A DNA stretch of 35,604 nt from DATGIQ01 sp035295665 (GTDB lineage: Bacteria; Planctomycetota; Planctomycetia; Gemmatales; Gemmataceae), in assembly GCA_035295665.1 (NCBI GenBank), contig DATGIQ010000488.1, positions 1 through 35,604 of the forward strand, written 5' to 3'. Under the pieces are notes generated by a model. The model was not told the origin of the DNA. It saw only the letters and a program-made list of their open reading frames with translations, and did not search any database. The number at the start of each line of letters is the position of its first letter. Positions within the stretch are counted from its first letter, which is position 1. Below are positions 7,766-15,300 of the stretch, in pieces. The position numbers and the translations under genes were made by a program.

Positions 7766-9293
7766 GGGCGACCTCCAGCTTGGCATCGGCGCGCTCGGCG
7801 TTGCGACCGAGACGGGCGATCTCGGTGATTTCAACGAGATCGAGCAGCGCCGTCAGCCGCGGCCCGTTGTTCGCCGCTCGTCGCCACGGCGTCGCCACGC
7901 CTGCTTCCGCGAGTGGTCCCTTCGCCTCTTGTGGCAGCTCGGCGAACGCCAACTCCGAGAGCGCTCGTCCATGTGGGAGCTGATCGACGAGATAGCGGAG
8001 CTGCGAACGCGGCGCATGCGCGAGTTGGCCAGCGCCACGCACGAGCCCTTGCAGCGAATCGATCCCCTGTCCGAGCACATCGACGGGCCGCTGCGAGAGC
8101 ACGCGCAGCTCGTTGCCGCTGCCGCGCAGCCAGTCGCGCCGACGCACCTCCTCGGGGTCATCAACCCACGCGGTGCTGAAGACCGCCCAGTCGACGACAG
8201 ACCGCTTCGCCTCGCCGTCCTTCAGCCCGCGGAAGCGTCGCTTCGCCGAACTGGCGAGTTGCTCGGCGACCTCGTGCAACCGATGGATGGGGATGGTGTG
8301 CTTGGCCAACACCACGCCGACGCCGAGGGTCAGCTTGAAGCCGGTGCTGTTGTTCTGGAGCGCGTCGAGCTCCGCGCAGAGCGTGACGATGAAGGGCAAC
8401 GCGATCTCGGCCCGGCTCACGAGCAAGAGGTCGTCGCCGCCGAGCATCAGCGGGATAAGCGGCGATTTTCCCGTGTCGGGGCAGTGCGCCTCGATGGCCT
8501 TCTTCACCGCGCGACGCAGGAGCACGCGATTCTTGTGGAAGAATGCCGCTCGCTCGCTGTCGGTTTTGCCCGCACCGCTGCCGACACCATTGCCGTCGGC
8601 GTGGATGAGCGCGAGGTAGCCGTTACCCACCAGCTCCTTCAGCTCTTGCGCGCGGTTCAGCGCCTTGAGCTTGGTCTTGTCGCTGAGCAGGCTGGCCACG
8701 TCGACGGCCGTGCCGTCTTCGGTGCGCCTGGCCGCCTCGTGCCTATGTTTCACATCGAGCGAGACGGGGGGGCGCTCGACGCCTTGCTCGACGATGTCAG
8801 ACGCGAGGCCTCGCCCAGTCCACTCGCAGGGGGCGAGCACTGGCAGCTCGGTGGAGAGATGTACCTGGCTCCTGGTCAGCGGCTCTCGCTCGATTGACAC
8901 ATGGAACCGCAGCCCCGGCAGGCGCGACCGCAGGAGGCACCCTGCCGCGTCGACGAACGCCTCCGCACCGCTCGCGAACAGCGCCTCGAAGTGACCTCCG
9001 TCGCGCGCGAGGATGCCTTCCTTCGCGTCGGCGGTGGGGTCGTCGTGGTCCTTCAGCGGATCGTTCTCGTCGGCAACGGGGTACGTCTCGCTGCTCGGCG
9101 CAAGCCTCCAGCCACGCCCCGTCTCGCGCGCCAGCTTCGGCAGCGCGACACGCAAGGTCTCGCCGAGGAGCGCATTCGCGCCGACCATCGCCCGCAGGCG
9201 CGGCACCGCGAATAACCAGGTTTGCACACGCTGAAGTTCGATATGGACGCGAATCGGCTTTTCGGAGGGGCGGTCGGGTATCTCTTGTGGCAT
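7758..9293 (-). CDS. cas10: Cas10, short HD-less form with GGDD cyclase motif
   Basis: A 511-residue Cas10, the large subunit of a type III complex and first gene of the operon. The first palm-like domain begins at VHIELQRVQTWLFAVPRLR (16-34). The second carries LIHADGNGVG (229-238, D233) and LMLGGDDLLL (282-291), so the GGDD nucleotidyl cyclase site at 285-288 is intact. There is no N-terminal HD nuclease domain and no zinc-finger cysteine cluster, making it shorter than typical 700-900-residue Cas10 proteins. Cyclic oligoadenylate synthesis is therefore expected, but not DNA cleavage by an HD site. Start at 9293 is supported by GAGGAA eight bases upstream; the frame runs 24 codons further up without support. 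Confidence 0.93.
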   Translation of the reverse strand: MPQEIPDRPSEKPIRVHIELQRVQTWLFAVPRLRAMVGANALLGETLRVALPKLARETGRGWRLAPSSETYPVADENDPLKDHDDPTADAKEGILARDGGHFEALFASGAEAFVDAAGCLLRSRLPGLRFHVSIEREPLTRSQVHLSTELPVLAPCEWTGRGLASDIVEQGVERPPVSLDVKHRHEAARRTEDGTAVDVASLLSDKTKLKALNRAQELKELVGNGYLALIHADGNGVGSGAGKTDSERAAFFHKNRVLLRRAVKKAIEAHCPDTGKSPLIPLMLGGDDLLLVSRAEIALPFIVTLCAELDALQNNSTGFKLTLGVGVVLAKHTIPIHRLHEVAEQLASSAKRRFRGLKDGEAKRSVVDWAVFSTAWVDDPEEVRRRDWLRGSGNELRVLSQRPVDVLGQGIDSLQGLVRGAGQLAHAPRSQLRYLVDQLPHGRALSELAFAELPQEAKGPLAEAGVATPWRRAANNGPRLTALLDLVEITEIARLGRNAERADAKLEVAHV

Positions 9294-9618
9294 GGGCGGT
9301 TCCTCTGGCACTAACCTTGCCGTGCAAGTTTCGCACTGTCCTTCAGTCGATTTGGCAGGTCGCAAGGGCTAAAACCCGGACGGCAGAGTCAGCCATGACC
9401 TGCCTGGCATCGCCCCACATCTGTCCATTGTCAAGCCGTCTCTGCAATCTGACACATTCTACTCGAACCGGGTTCAGAAGGACATCCGGCGGGCGGCATT
9501 TGAACCGCGCAATATCAACAAAGATAAGCGATTGCGGCGAGCGACGAAGAAACCTCTGCCAACGATCCCAGATTTTGAACCACGGCATGGTGACGGGAAA
9601 ATGCACGATTTCAAGCAG
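9294..9618. other. Upstream region of the cas operon
   Basis: About 325 bases with no gene. It must hold the cas10 promoter on the minus strand, but I see no clear -35/-10 pair. A short palindrome GAACCGGGTTC lies around 9474-9484. No CRISPR repeats are visible. Confidence 0.5.
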
Positions 9619-9651
9619 AAAACCCACTACCGTTGCCGGCAGCGGGCTTTT
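9619..9651 (-). terminator. Rho-independent terminator of the tRNA-Ser
   Basis: Read on the minus strand, the arms AAAAGCCCGCTGCCG and CGGTAGTGGGTTTT pair over 14 positions with one bulged G and a GCAA loop, ending in a T-run. It lies 14 bases after the tRNA 3' end, the normal place for a tRNA terminator. Its survival indicates that the DNA to the left is the original chromosomal side of the tRNA locus. Confidence 0.7.
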
Positions 9652-9665
9652 CAAGAAATGACAAG

Positions 9666-9725
9666 CGGAGAGGGCGGGATTCGAACCCGCGGTGAGGTTT
9701 GACCCCCACACGGCATTTCCAGTGC
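9666..9725 (-). tRNA. tRNA-Ser(GGA) 3' fragment, likely attachment-site scar
   Basis: On the minus strand this reads, 5' to 3': anticodon loop CTGGAAA (anticodon GGA), 3' anticodon-stem strand TGCCG, a long serine-type variable arm, a perfect T-arm (GCGGG-TTCGAAT-CCCGC), acceptor strand CCTCTCC and discriminator G. No CCA is encoded. The 5' half is absent: only GCA of the expected 5' anticodon stem remains, and upstream sequence has no D-arm and no GGAGAGG acceptor strand. A tRNA broken in the anticodon stem is the usual trace of integrase-mediated insertion into the 3' half of a tRNA gene. It cannot work as a tRNA. The intact copy is not in the window. Confidence 0.85.
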
Positions 9726-10059
9726 GATTGATCATACAAGCAAGTGTAAATGAGTTGGAAACCAGCGGTTTTTCCTTGGTTTTTGTGGTTGCAACTACCT
9801 GAAAATCGGCTTGAAGCCAGCTCCAAGGCTCCGGTAACGTAACAGTTCATGTAACACCACGGCGGCTAGGGTCGCTCCCGAAGAGCCCGCTGTCTCACGG
9901 GCCCGCCGCCGCTTTTCTTTCCGAGATGCCAGAGGAGACGCTGGCCTATGCCACACAGCCCTTTTCCCACTCTTGCCGAGCATCCAGCGCGCTGGCGTAC
10001 CAGAGGGCTCGTCTCCTGGAGGCTCGGCACCACGACCAGCCCCAGAACGGGAGGATGCC
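9726..10059. other. Left end of the putative integrated element
   Basis: This 334-base stretch to the right of the tRNA scar has no gene I can support. It holds closely spaced GTAAC motifs (about 9833-9856), possibly arm-type protein sites. A hairpin (GCCCG/CGGGC around 9887-9904) is followed by a GC-rich run and TTTTC, which could end transcription on the plus strand. Confidence 0.4.
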
Positions 10060-11169
10060 ATGTCGGATAAAGCGTTTCCTGGTGATGATCCTACGGACTA
10101 TTCAACAGCTCGCAGCAGCAGGAGTGACCAATGGCGCGGAAACTCTCCGTGGGATGCGATTCTTGAGGCTTGCGATAAGCGTTCCATCAGCGATAGGCGA
10201 TTGAACTTGGATGCTCTCCTTCGGAAGGATTTCTTAGGCGATGCCTGGGAGGCTGCGAAGCGAGAGGTCTTATGTCTGCGTCAGCTTTACGAGGTCTGTG
10301 GTTCCCGGAAGATGATGATCCGAAACGGCGAAAGTACTCGTGCCTTGCTCTACGACGCCCTGGAGCACTTCCTGTGGTTCTGTTCTTGCACACATGGACA
10401 GGTGATTACCGGCGACTGGGATGCCGTTGAGGCCCTACGTGAGGAACTAGCTTCTGTCCGGCCGCCGGTGCAAATCGATCAGCGGTTCGCGACAAGTATA
10501 ACCGAATTTGTAATGCGGCGCCATTGCGATGCCGTGCTCCGCATGGATCGAGCGCACGTGGGTGAATTCTTCGATGAGGCCATGAGCTTCGTTCCCGAGG
10601 GCTTAAGGGGATCCGGCGGAACCGATAGCGCCAACTTTGCCATCACAGTTGCATCAGCCACATTCTGGCCCGGACGCCTTCAGGCGCTAGACAAAGATGA
10701 GCCCGTGGGATCTGAGTGGCTGAATGTGTACGCACGCTTGCGAGGCTGCGATGCCCTTCGCCAGCAGGCGGAGCATCTCGCGATCGAATTGGTAATCAGT
10801 TTTGTAGGTAGTAAATTGAAGGTATTTCGCGGTTTGCAGCGGATTTTGGCAGGACTTCAGGGAGAGTTCACTCATGCCGCCGCGGCAAGACTCGCCGCCG
10901 GCTCGTCGATCGCTGATGTTACGGGGAGCCGCGACCGAGATCCTGAGTGGGTACACAACCTCTCTCGTCTAAACCGCAAGATCTATGAGTTCATGGAACA
11001 CCGAGGCTCCGCACGTCTGGGCGAGTTTGCAGAGTACGTCTGGGGGGAGAAAGTTGGAGAGGGAGTTACCCAGAAGAATGTGCAAGTAAGCCTCTCGCGG
11101 TTTAACAATTTAACGGGTGCCCCCTGGGCTCTGCTGCTGCGTAAAGGCGTGATCAAGAAATACCGGTGA
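10060..11169 (+). CDS. Hypothetical protein, possible C-terminal winged helix
   Basis: I do not recognise this 369-residue protein. It is soluble, with no signal peptide or membrane segment. The first ~30 residues are polar and likely disordered; the rest is mixed and mostly helical. The last ~70 residues (KIYEFMEHRGSARLGEFAEY through LLLRKGVIKKYR) resemble a winged-helix fold, suggesting DNA binding. The start was chosen for GGGAGG seven bases upstream of the ATG; an upstream extension of 29 codons reads poorly. It is the first gene inside the putative tRNA-Ser-integrated element and is not a recognisable tyrosine or serine recombinase. An element-encoded regulator or defence gene are both possible. 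Confidence 0.7.
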   Translation: MSDKAFPGDDPTDYSTARSSRSDQWRGNSPWDAILEACDKRSISDRRLNLDALLRKDFLGDAWEAAKREVLCLRQLYEVCGSRKMMIRNGESTRALLYDALEHFLWFCSCTHGQVITGDWDAVEALREELASVRPPVQIDQRFATSITEFVMRRHCDAVLRMDRAHVGEFFDEAMSFVPEGLRGSGGTDSANFAITVASATFWPGRLQALDKDEPVGSEWLNVYARLRGCDALRQQAEHLAIELVISFVGSKLKVFRGLQRILAGLQGEFTHAAAARLAAGSSIADVTGSRDRDPEWVHNLSRLNRKIYEFMEHRGSARLGEFAEYVWGEKVGEGVTQKNVQVSLSRFNNLTGAPWALLLRKGVIKKYR

Positions 11170-11203
11170 TTTCTCGAATCTCCAGATTCACAAAGTATCG
11201 GTT

Positions 11204-11305
11204 TTGAAACCCCTCTTGAAACTTCTGACCGGACCCATGAGGCACGTCGTGGCCAGCGGGCTTTTTTCGTCTAAGAAGTCTCAATTCTGAAACCGCGGTT
11301 GAAAC
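11204..11305 (+). repeat. Two paired TTGAAAC-type direct repeats
   Basis: TTGAAAC occurs at 11204 and 11216 and again, as CTGAAAC and TTGAAAC, at 11287 and 11299. In both pairs the copies are exactly 12 bases apart, so each pair would lie on nearly the same face of the helix. They sit in the 196-base gap before the small gene at 11366 and could be operator sites for an element-encoded DNA-binding protein. Confidence 0.55.
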
Positions 11306-11324
11306 CGCCTTGTCATAGAATGTG

Positions 11325-11360
11325 CTCCGTCAGGTACCCATTTAGGTGCTCATGACGGAG
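11325..11360 (+). promoter_or_regulatory. Hairpin masking the Shine-Dalgarno of the 11366 gene
   Basis: CTCCGTCA (11325-11332) is perfectly complementary to TGACGGAG (11353-11360), with a 20-base loop. The right arm contains the GGAG of the ribosome binding site six bases before the ATG at 11366. In RNA this would hide the site, suggesting translational control. As DNA it could also be a protein-binding inverted repeat. Confidence 0.45.
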
Positions 11361-11365
11361 GCGCT

Positions 11366-11617
11366 ATGTTGGGTCCACTCACGCCATCCGAGATGATTTT
11401 GCAGGTCATCCCCCAGCCCGATTTCGTCCGCGGGAGGTTGTCGCAAGCACTGCGCGAAGTCGCATTGCTCCGCCGATTATTGCGGCTGTCGCGACAGGCT
11501 GCAAAAGAGCACAAGACCGAAAAGGAATGGACCATCCCAGGTGGCACGTTGGCCGACCCCTTCGCTTTGACGGGCAACCGTGGGAAAAGCCGAAAGGAGG
11601 ACTGCGGTGCCAAATAA
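11366..11617 (+). CDS. Small hypothetical protein
   Basis: An 83-residue protein without a recognised family. The N-terminal part (residues about 20-50, with LRRLLRLSRQAAKEHKTEKE) is likely a helix or short coiled coil; the C-terminus is polar. The ribosome binding site GGAGG is close to the ATG but part of a possible hairpin. Its stop overlaps the start of the HTH gene by 11 bases, so the two are probably co-transcribed and translationally coupled. It may be an accessory regulator of the element. Confidence 0.55.
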   Translation: MLGPLTPSEMILQVIPQPDFVRGRLSQALREVALLRRLLRLSRQAAKEHKTEKEWTIPGGTLADPFALTGNRGKSRKEDCGAK

Positions 11618-11918
11618 GCAGAGCCACCGATCGGGTGGTGCGGTCGCCCCAGCGCCGGTCGCCCGGAGCACGCGTGCACCCCGTATCGTGCATCCTCATG
11701 CTGTTTACCTCCGTGAGGAGTTTGAGGCAGAGTTTAGGGTGAAGCCCTCGACGGTCCGCAGGGAAGTGCGCGAGGGACGCTTGCGCGTCTGCCGGAGGGC
11801 AGGGAAATACTTTTTCCTCGGCGCCGACATCCTCGCGTGGTTGCGTGCGGGGGTGGTGAAGCCGCGGGCTTGCGCCCCGAAGGCGAACGGAGCGAGCGAG
11901 CATACAGCCAGTCAATAG
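11607..11918 (+). CDS. Excisionase/MerR-type helix-turn-helix protein
   Basis: A 103-residue protein with the compact HTH of the excisionase family (HTH_17 type): residues about 33-82 read as YLREEFEAEFRVKPSTVRRE, then a wing ending FFLGADILAWLRAG. Such proteins bind DNA and serve as recombination directionality factors or small regulators in plasmids, phages and integrative elements. The GTG at 11607 is preferred because AAGGAGG lies six bases upstream; an ATG at 11580 lacks this. It is followed by a strong terminator and by the replication gene. Its role as Xis is inferred from fold and context; the partner integrase is not in the window. Confidence 0.75.
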   Translation: MPNKQSHRSGGAVAPAPVARSTRAPRIVHPHAVYLREEFEAEFRVKPSTVRREVREGRLRVCRRAGKYFFLGADILAWLRAGVVKPRACAPKANGASEHTASQ

Positions 11919-11933
11919 ATGGGAAGTGAAAAT

Positions 11934-11974
11934 GAGCGGGGCCGCCCATTATATGGCGGCCCTTGCTCCCTTTT
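11934..11974 (+). terminator. Rho-independent terminator
   Basis: The inverted repeat GGCCGCC (11941-11947 region) and GGCGGCC (11955-11961) with an 8-base loop is extended by outer GAGC/GCTC pairing and followed by CCCTTTTAATT. It closes the transcript of the two small genes just upstream. Confidence 0.75.
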
Positions 11975-12369
11975 AATTGAGGCGGGGTCTTGTTGCTGAC
12001 CACGTGCCCGCCAGATTGAGGATGTTATCGTGACATATCTGTACGCTTTGGTCAATCCTCGTCGGCCGCAGCCGTTTGGCGGCCAGCAGCCACGACCGCC
12101 CCCGGGATGAAGGCGCGGCCGTCCGATTGACCTTGTGGCACCTCTTGCGGACCAAGCCAACCGGACGGAGGCACTACCTTCGACCAAACTCCACCGAAGC
12201 AGAGTGGGCAACTCGTCGCCTACCTCTCCATCCCTTTGTACAGTGCGCAAGCTACCCCGCCGGGGCCGGCATGGTAGGCTGCGCTAGGCTAGCGGCCGTG
12301 CGCCGTCCGGGATTCCCCCTGCTCCTGCTTGACACCTCGGCGGCTGCGGCAGCGCATCAAGAGATTGTG
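11975..12369. other. Gap before the replication gene
   Basis: About 395 bases. The frame of the replication gene is open here from 12076, but the predicted residues are low in quality and lack family features, so I read it as upstream non-coding DNA. No clear promoter is visible. Confidence 0.4.
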
Positions 12370-15300
12370 GTGAGTTTATCATCGGTATCACGGACGTGGC
12401 GAGAGGTTTCCCGAGACAACCCTTGTCCGGTTTGCAAGAAGAGCAGTTGGTGCAAGCTTTCGGGCGACGGTGCGGTCGTCCTCTGTCGCCGCCAGGAAGC
12501 TGGGTGCTATCGGAGTAAGCTCGACCAGAGGGGTGCCCCCTATTATCTGCACCGGGCGGATGGGGAGACGCAGCACGTCGCAACGCCGCCGCCAGAGCCG
12601 GCCAACCCCAAACCCAAACGCGCTGACCCGGACGTACTCGATCGAGTTTACACGGCGTTGTTGGCTAAGCTGCAATTGAGCAATGCCCACCGCGAGAATC
12701 TTCACCAACGCGGCTTGACGGATGAAATCATTGACCGCATCGGCTATCAGACTCTACCTCGATCAGAGCGCCCCCGCATAGCCAGCTCACTCAAGGAGCG
12801 GTTCGGCGACGTGCTCCTGCAAGTTCCCGGGTTCGTAATCAAAGAATGGGAGGGGCGCAGCTGTGTCACCATCGCTGGCGCTGCGGGGTTACTCGTTCCC
12901 GTTCGAGATCTGCAAGGGCGGATCGTTGCGTTGAAAATTCGGCGCGATGCTGCCGACGATCGGCGCTATTCTTACCTCTCGTCTGTTCGCTTCGGAGGCC
13001 CCGGCCCCAGTGCCCCGGTGCATGTGCCACTGGGCATCCAAGCCCCTGCGGCAGTCGTGCGCGTGACCGAGGGTGAACTAAAAGCCGACGTGGCGTTTGC
13101 ACGGAGTGGATTGCCTACCGTCTCTGTGCCCGGCGTTGGCAACTGGGCTGCCTGTCTGCCCGTGCTTGTTGGCCTGGACTGCAAAACGGTTCGCCTGGCT
13201 TTCGACGCCGACGCCCGCATAAAACCGGCCGTGGCCCAGGCGATTTTGTCCGCTGCGACGCGACTAGCAGACGAAGGGTACGGTTTGGAGCTAGAGGTTT
13301 GGTCGCCGCAGTGCAAAGGCATCGATGATCTTTTGGCTGTCGGCGGAACGCCCAACGTGCTGATGGGTGATGCCGTGCGGGAAGCCGTGCAGGAGATTGC
13401 CCAAGCCGCCGGCGTCAAGACGCCAACTCGGGAGGACGCCTTTATCCGGCTGCCCGGCGTGTTGGCGCAAGGAGCGGCCGCTCTGTTCGAAGACCGGCCA
13501 CTTCTCGAGGCTTTAGCCCGTGTTGCCGTGGACGACCCAGCACGGTTTGCCGGCCTCCGGGCCACCATCCGGAAAGACGTCTCGGTCCGGGATTTGGACA
13601 AGGCTCTGAAACCTTTCCTCCGTGAACAAACGCAGAAGCGGCCGCCAGCCCTCCACGTGGCCGGCTACCGAGTCGAGAACGGTTGCCTCTGTCGCGAACA
13701 CGCGACACCGCAAGGGGGAATCACGCTGGTGCCTTTGGCCAATTTCGCGGCGAAGATTGTGCAACAGATTGTCAGGGACGATGGAGTGGAGCGAAGGACC
13801 ACGCTGGTTATCGAAGGTCGGTTGCAAAGTGGCCAAGCCTTGCCGCGGGTTGAGGTGGGCGCCGAAACCTTCACACGGATGGATTGGCCTATGCACCAGT
13901 GGGGAACCCAGGCGGTCGTTTACGCCGGCGCGGCAACCAGGGACCATGTGCGGACGGCGTTGCAGATCCTCTCTACCGGTGTGGCGCGGCAAACAGTCTA
14001 CACCCACACGGGCTGGCGGAAGATCGGTGATGCGTCGTGTTACCTTCACGCCGCCGGTGCCATCGGTCCCCATGGTCCGGTGGCTGACCTCGCAGTGGAG
14101 TTACCCAGCGACCTGGCCCGTTATGTGTTGCCCCAGCCGCCTGCGGGTGAAGCGTTGCGGCAAGCTATCGCCGCCAGTCTCAATCTCTTGGAACTCGGTC
14201 CGGATTCGCTGACGTTCTCCATGCAAGCCGCTTGTTATCGGGCCGTGTTGGGAGAAGTCGACTTTGCCGTACACCTGTGCGGGCCTACCGGCTGCTTCAA
14301 GAGCGAGAGTGTTGCCCTGTGGCAACAACACTATGGGGCCGGAATGACCCGGAAGGAACTGCCGGCCAACTGGTTGAGCACAGGCAACGCCCTGGAGCGA
14401 ATTGCTTTTGCAGCCAAAGACGCTGTGCTGGTGGTCGATGATTTTGCTCCAAGTGGCAGCGCCGCTGAAGTGCAACGTTTGCATCATGAAGCCGACCGGC
14501 TCTTGCGGGCCCAGGGTAATCACGCGGGTCGCCAGCGCATGAATCGCGACGGCAGCTTACGGGCCAGTCGACCGCCCCGTGGCTTAGTCGTTTCGACCGG
14601 CGAAGACGTTCCGCGTGGACAATCCTTGCAAGCGCGGCTCTTTACGATCGAGGTTCAGGATGGCGATGTGGATGCGAGGCGGCTGACGGCTTGCCAACAA
14701 GATGCAGCGGAAGGCCTGTACGCTCAAGCGATGGCCGGATTCATTCAGTGGCTCGCTCCCCAGTTGGACATGATTCACGCCCGATTGCGCTCCGAGGTAG
14801 GCGAACTCCGCGCGAAGGTCTTGGCTCAGGGACAGCATGCCCGCACGCCGGAGATCGTAGCGAATTTGGCCATCGGGCTGCGTTACCTGCTCGGCTTCGC
14901 CAGAGCCGTCGGCGCTCTCTCCAAGACGGAGCAAGAAGAGTTGTGGCAGCGCGGCTGGCAGTCCCTCGTAAGGGTGGCGGACGCACAGGCTGGACAGCAG
15001 GCTGCCAGCGAGCCGGTCGGTCGCTTCCTGCGCCTACTGGCCGCTTCTGTGGCTTCCGGTCGCGCCCACCTGGCCGGACCGGATGGTAATAAACCGGCGC
15101 GGAACGCTCAAGCTTGGGGCTGGCGGCGAGAGGATTTTACGGCTCCTGGCAGCCTCGACCAGGGCTGGCGCTCCCAGGGCAAGCGTGCTGGCTGGATCGA
15201 TGGCGAGAATGTTTACCTGCAGCCGGATGAGGCGTATGCCGTAGCTCAGCATTTGGCCGTGGAACAAGGCGAGGGTTTGGGGATTAATCCTCGCACCTTA

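Noticed and set aside
1..9618. CRISPR array next to the cas operon
   Set aside because: No regularly spaced repeats of 20-40 bases are present in the flanks of the operon.
12076..12369. Upstream extension of the replication gene to position 12076
   Set aside because: The added residues have no family features and odd composition; the first conserved segment is the cysteine cluster after 12400. ATG 12271 remains a possible start.
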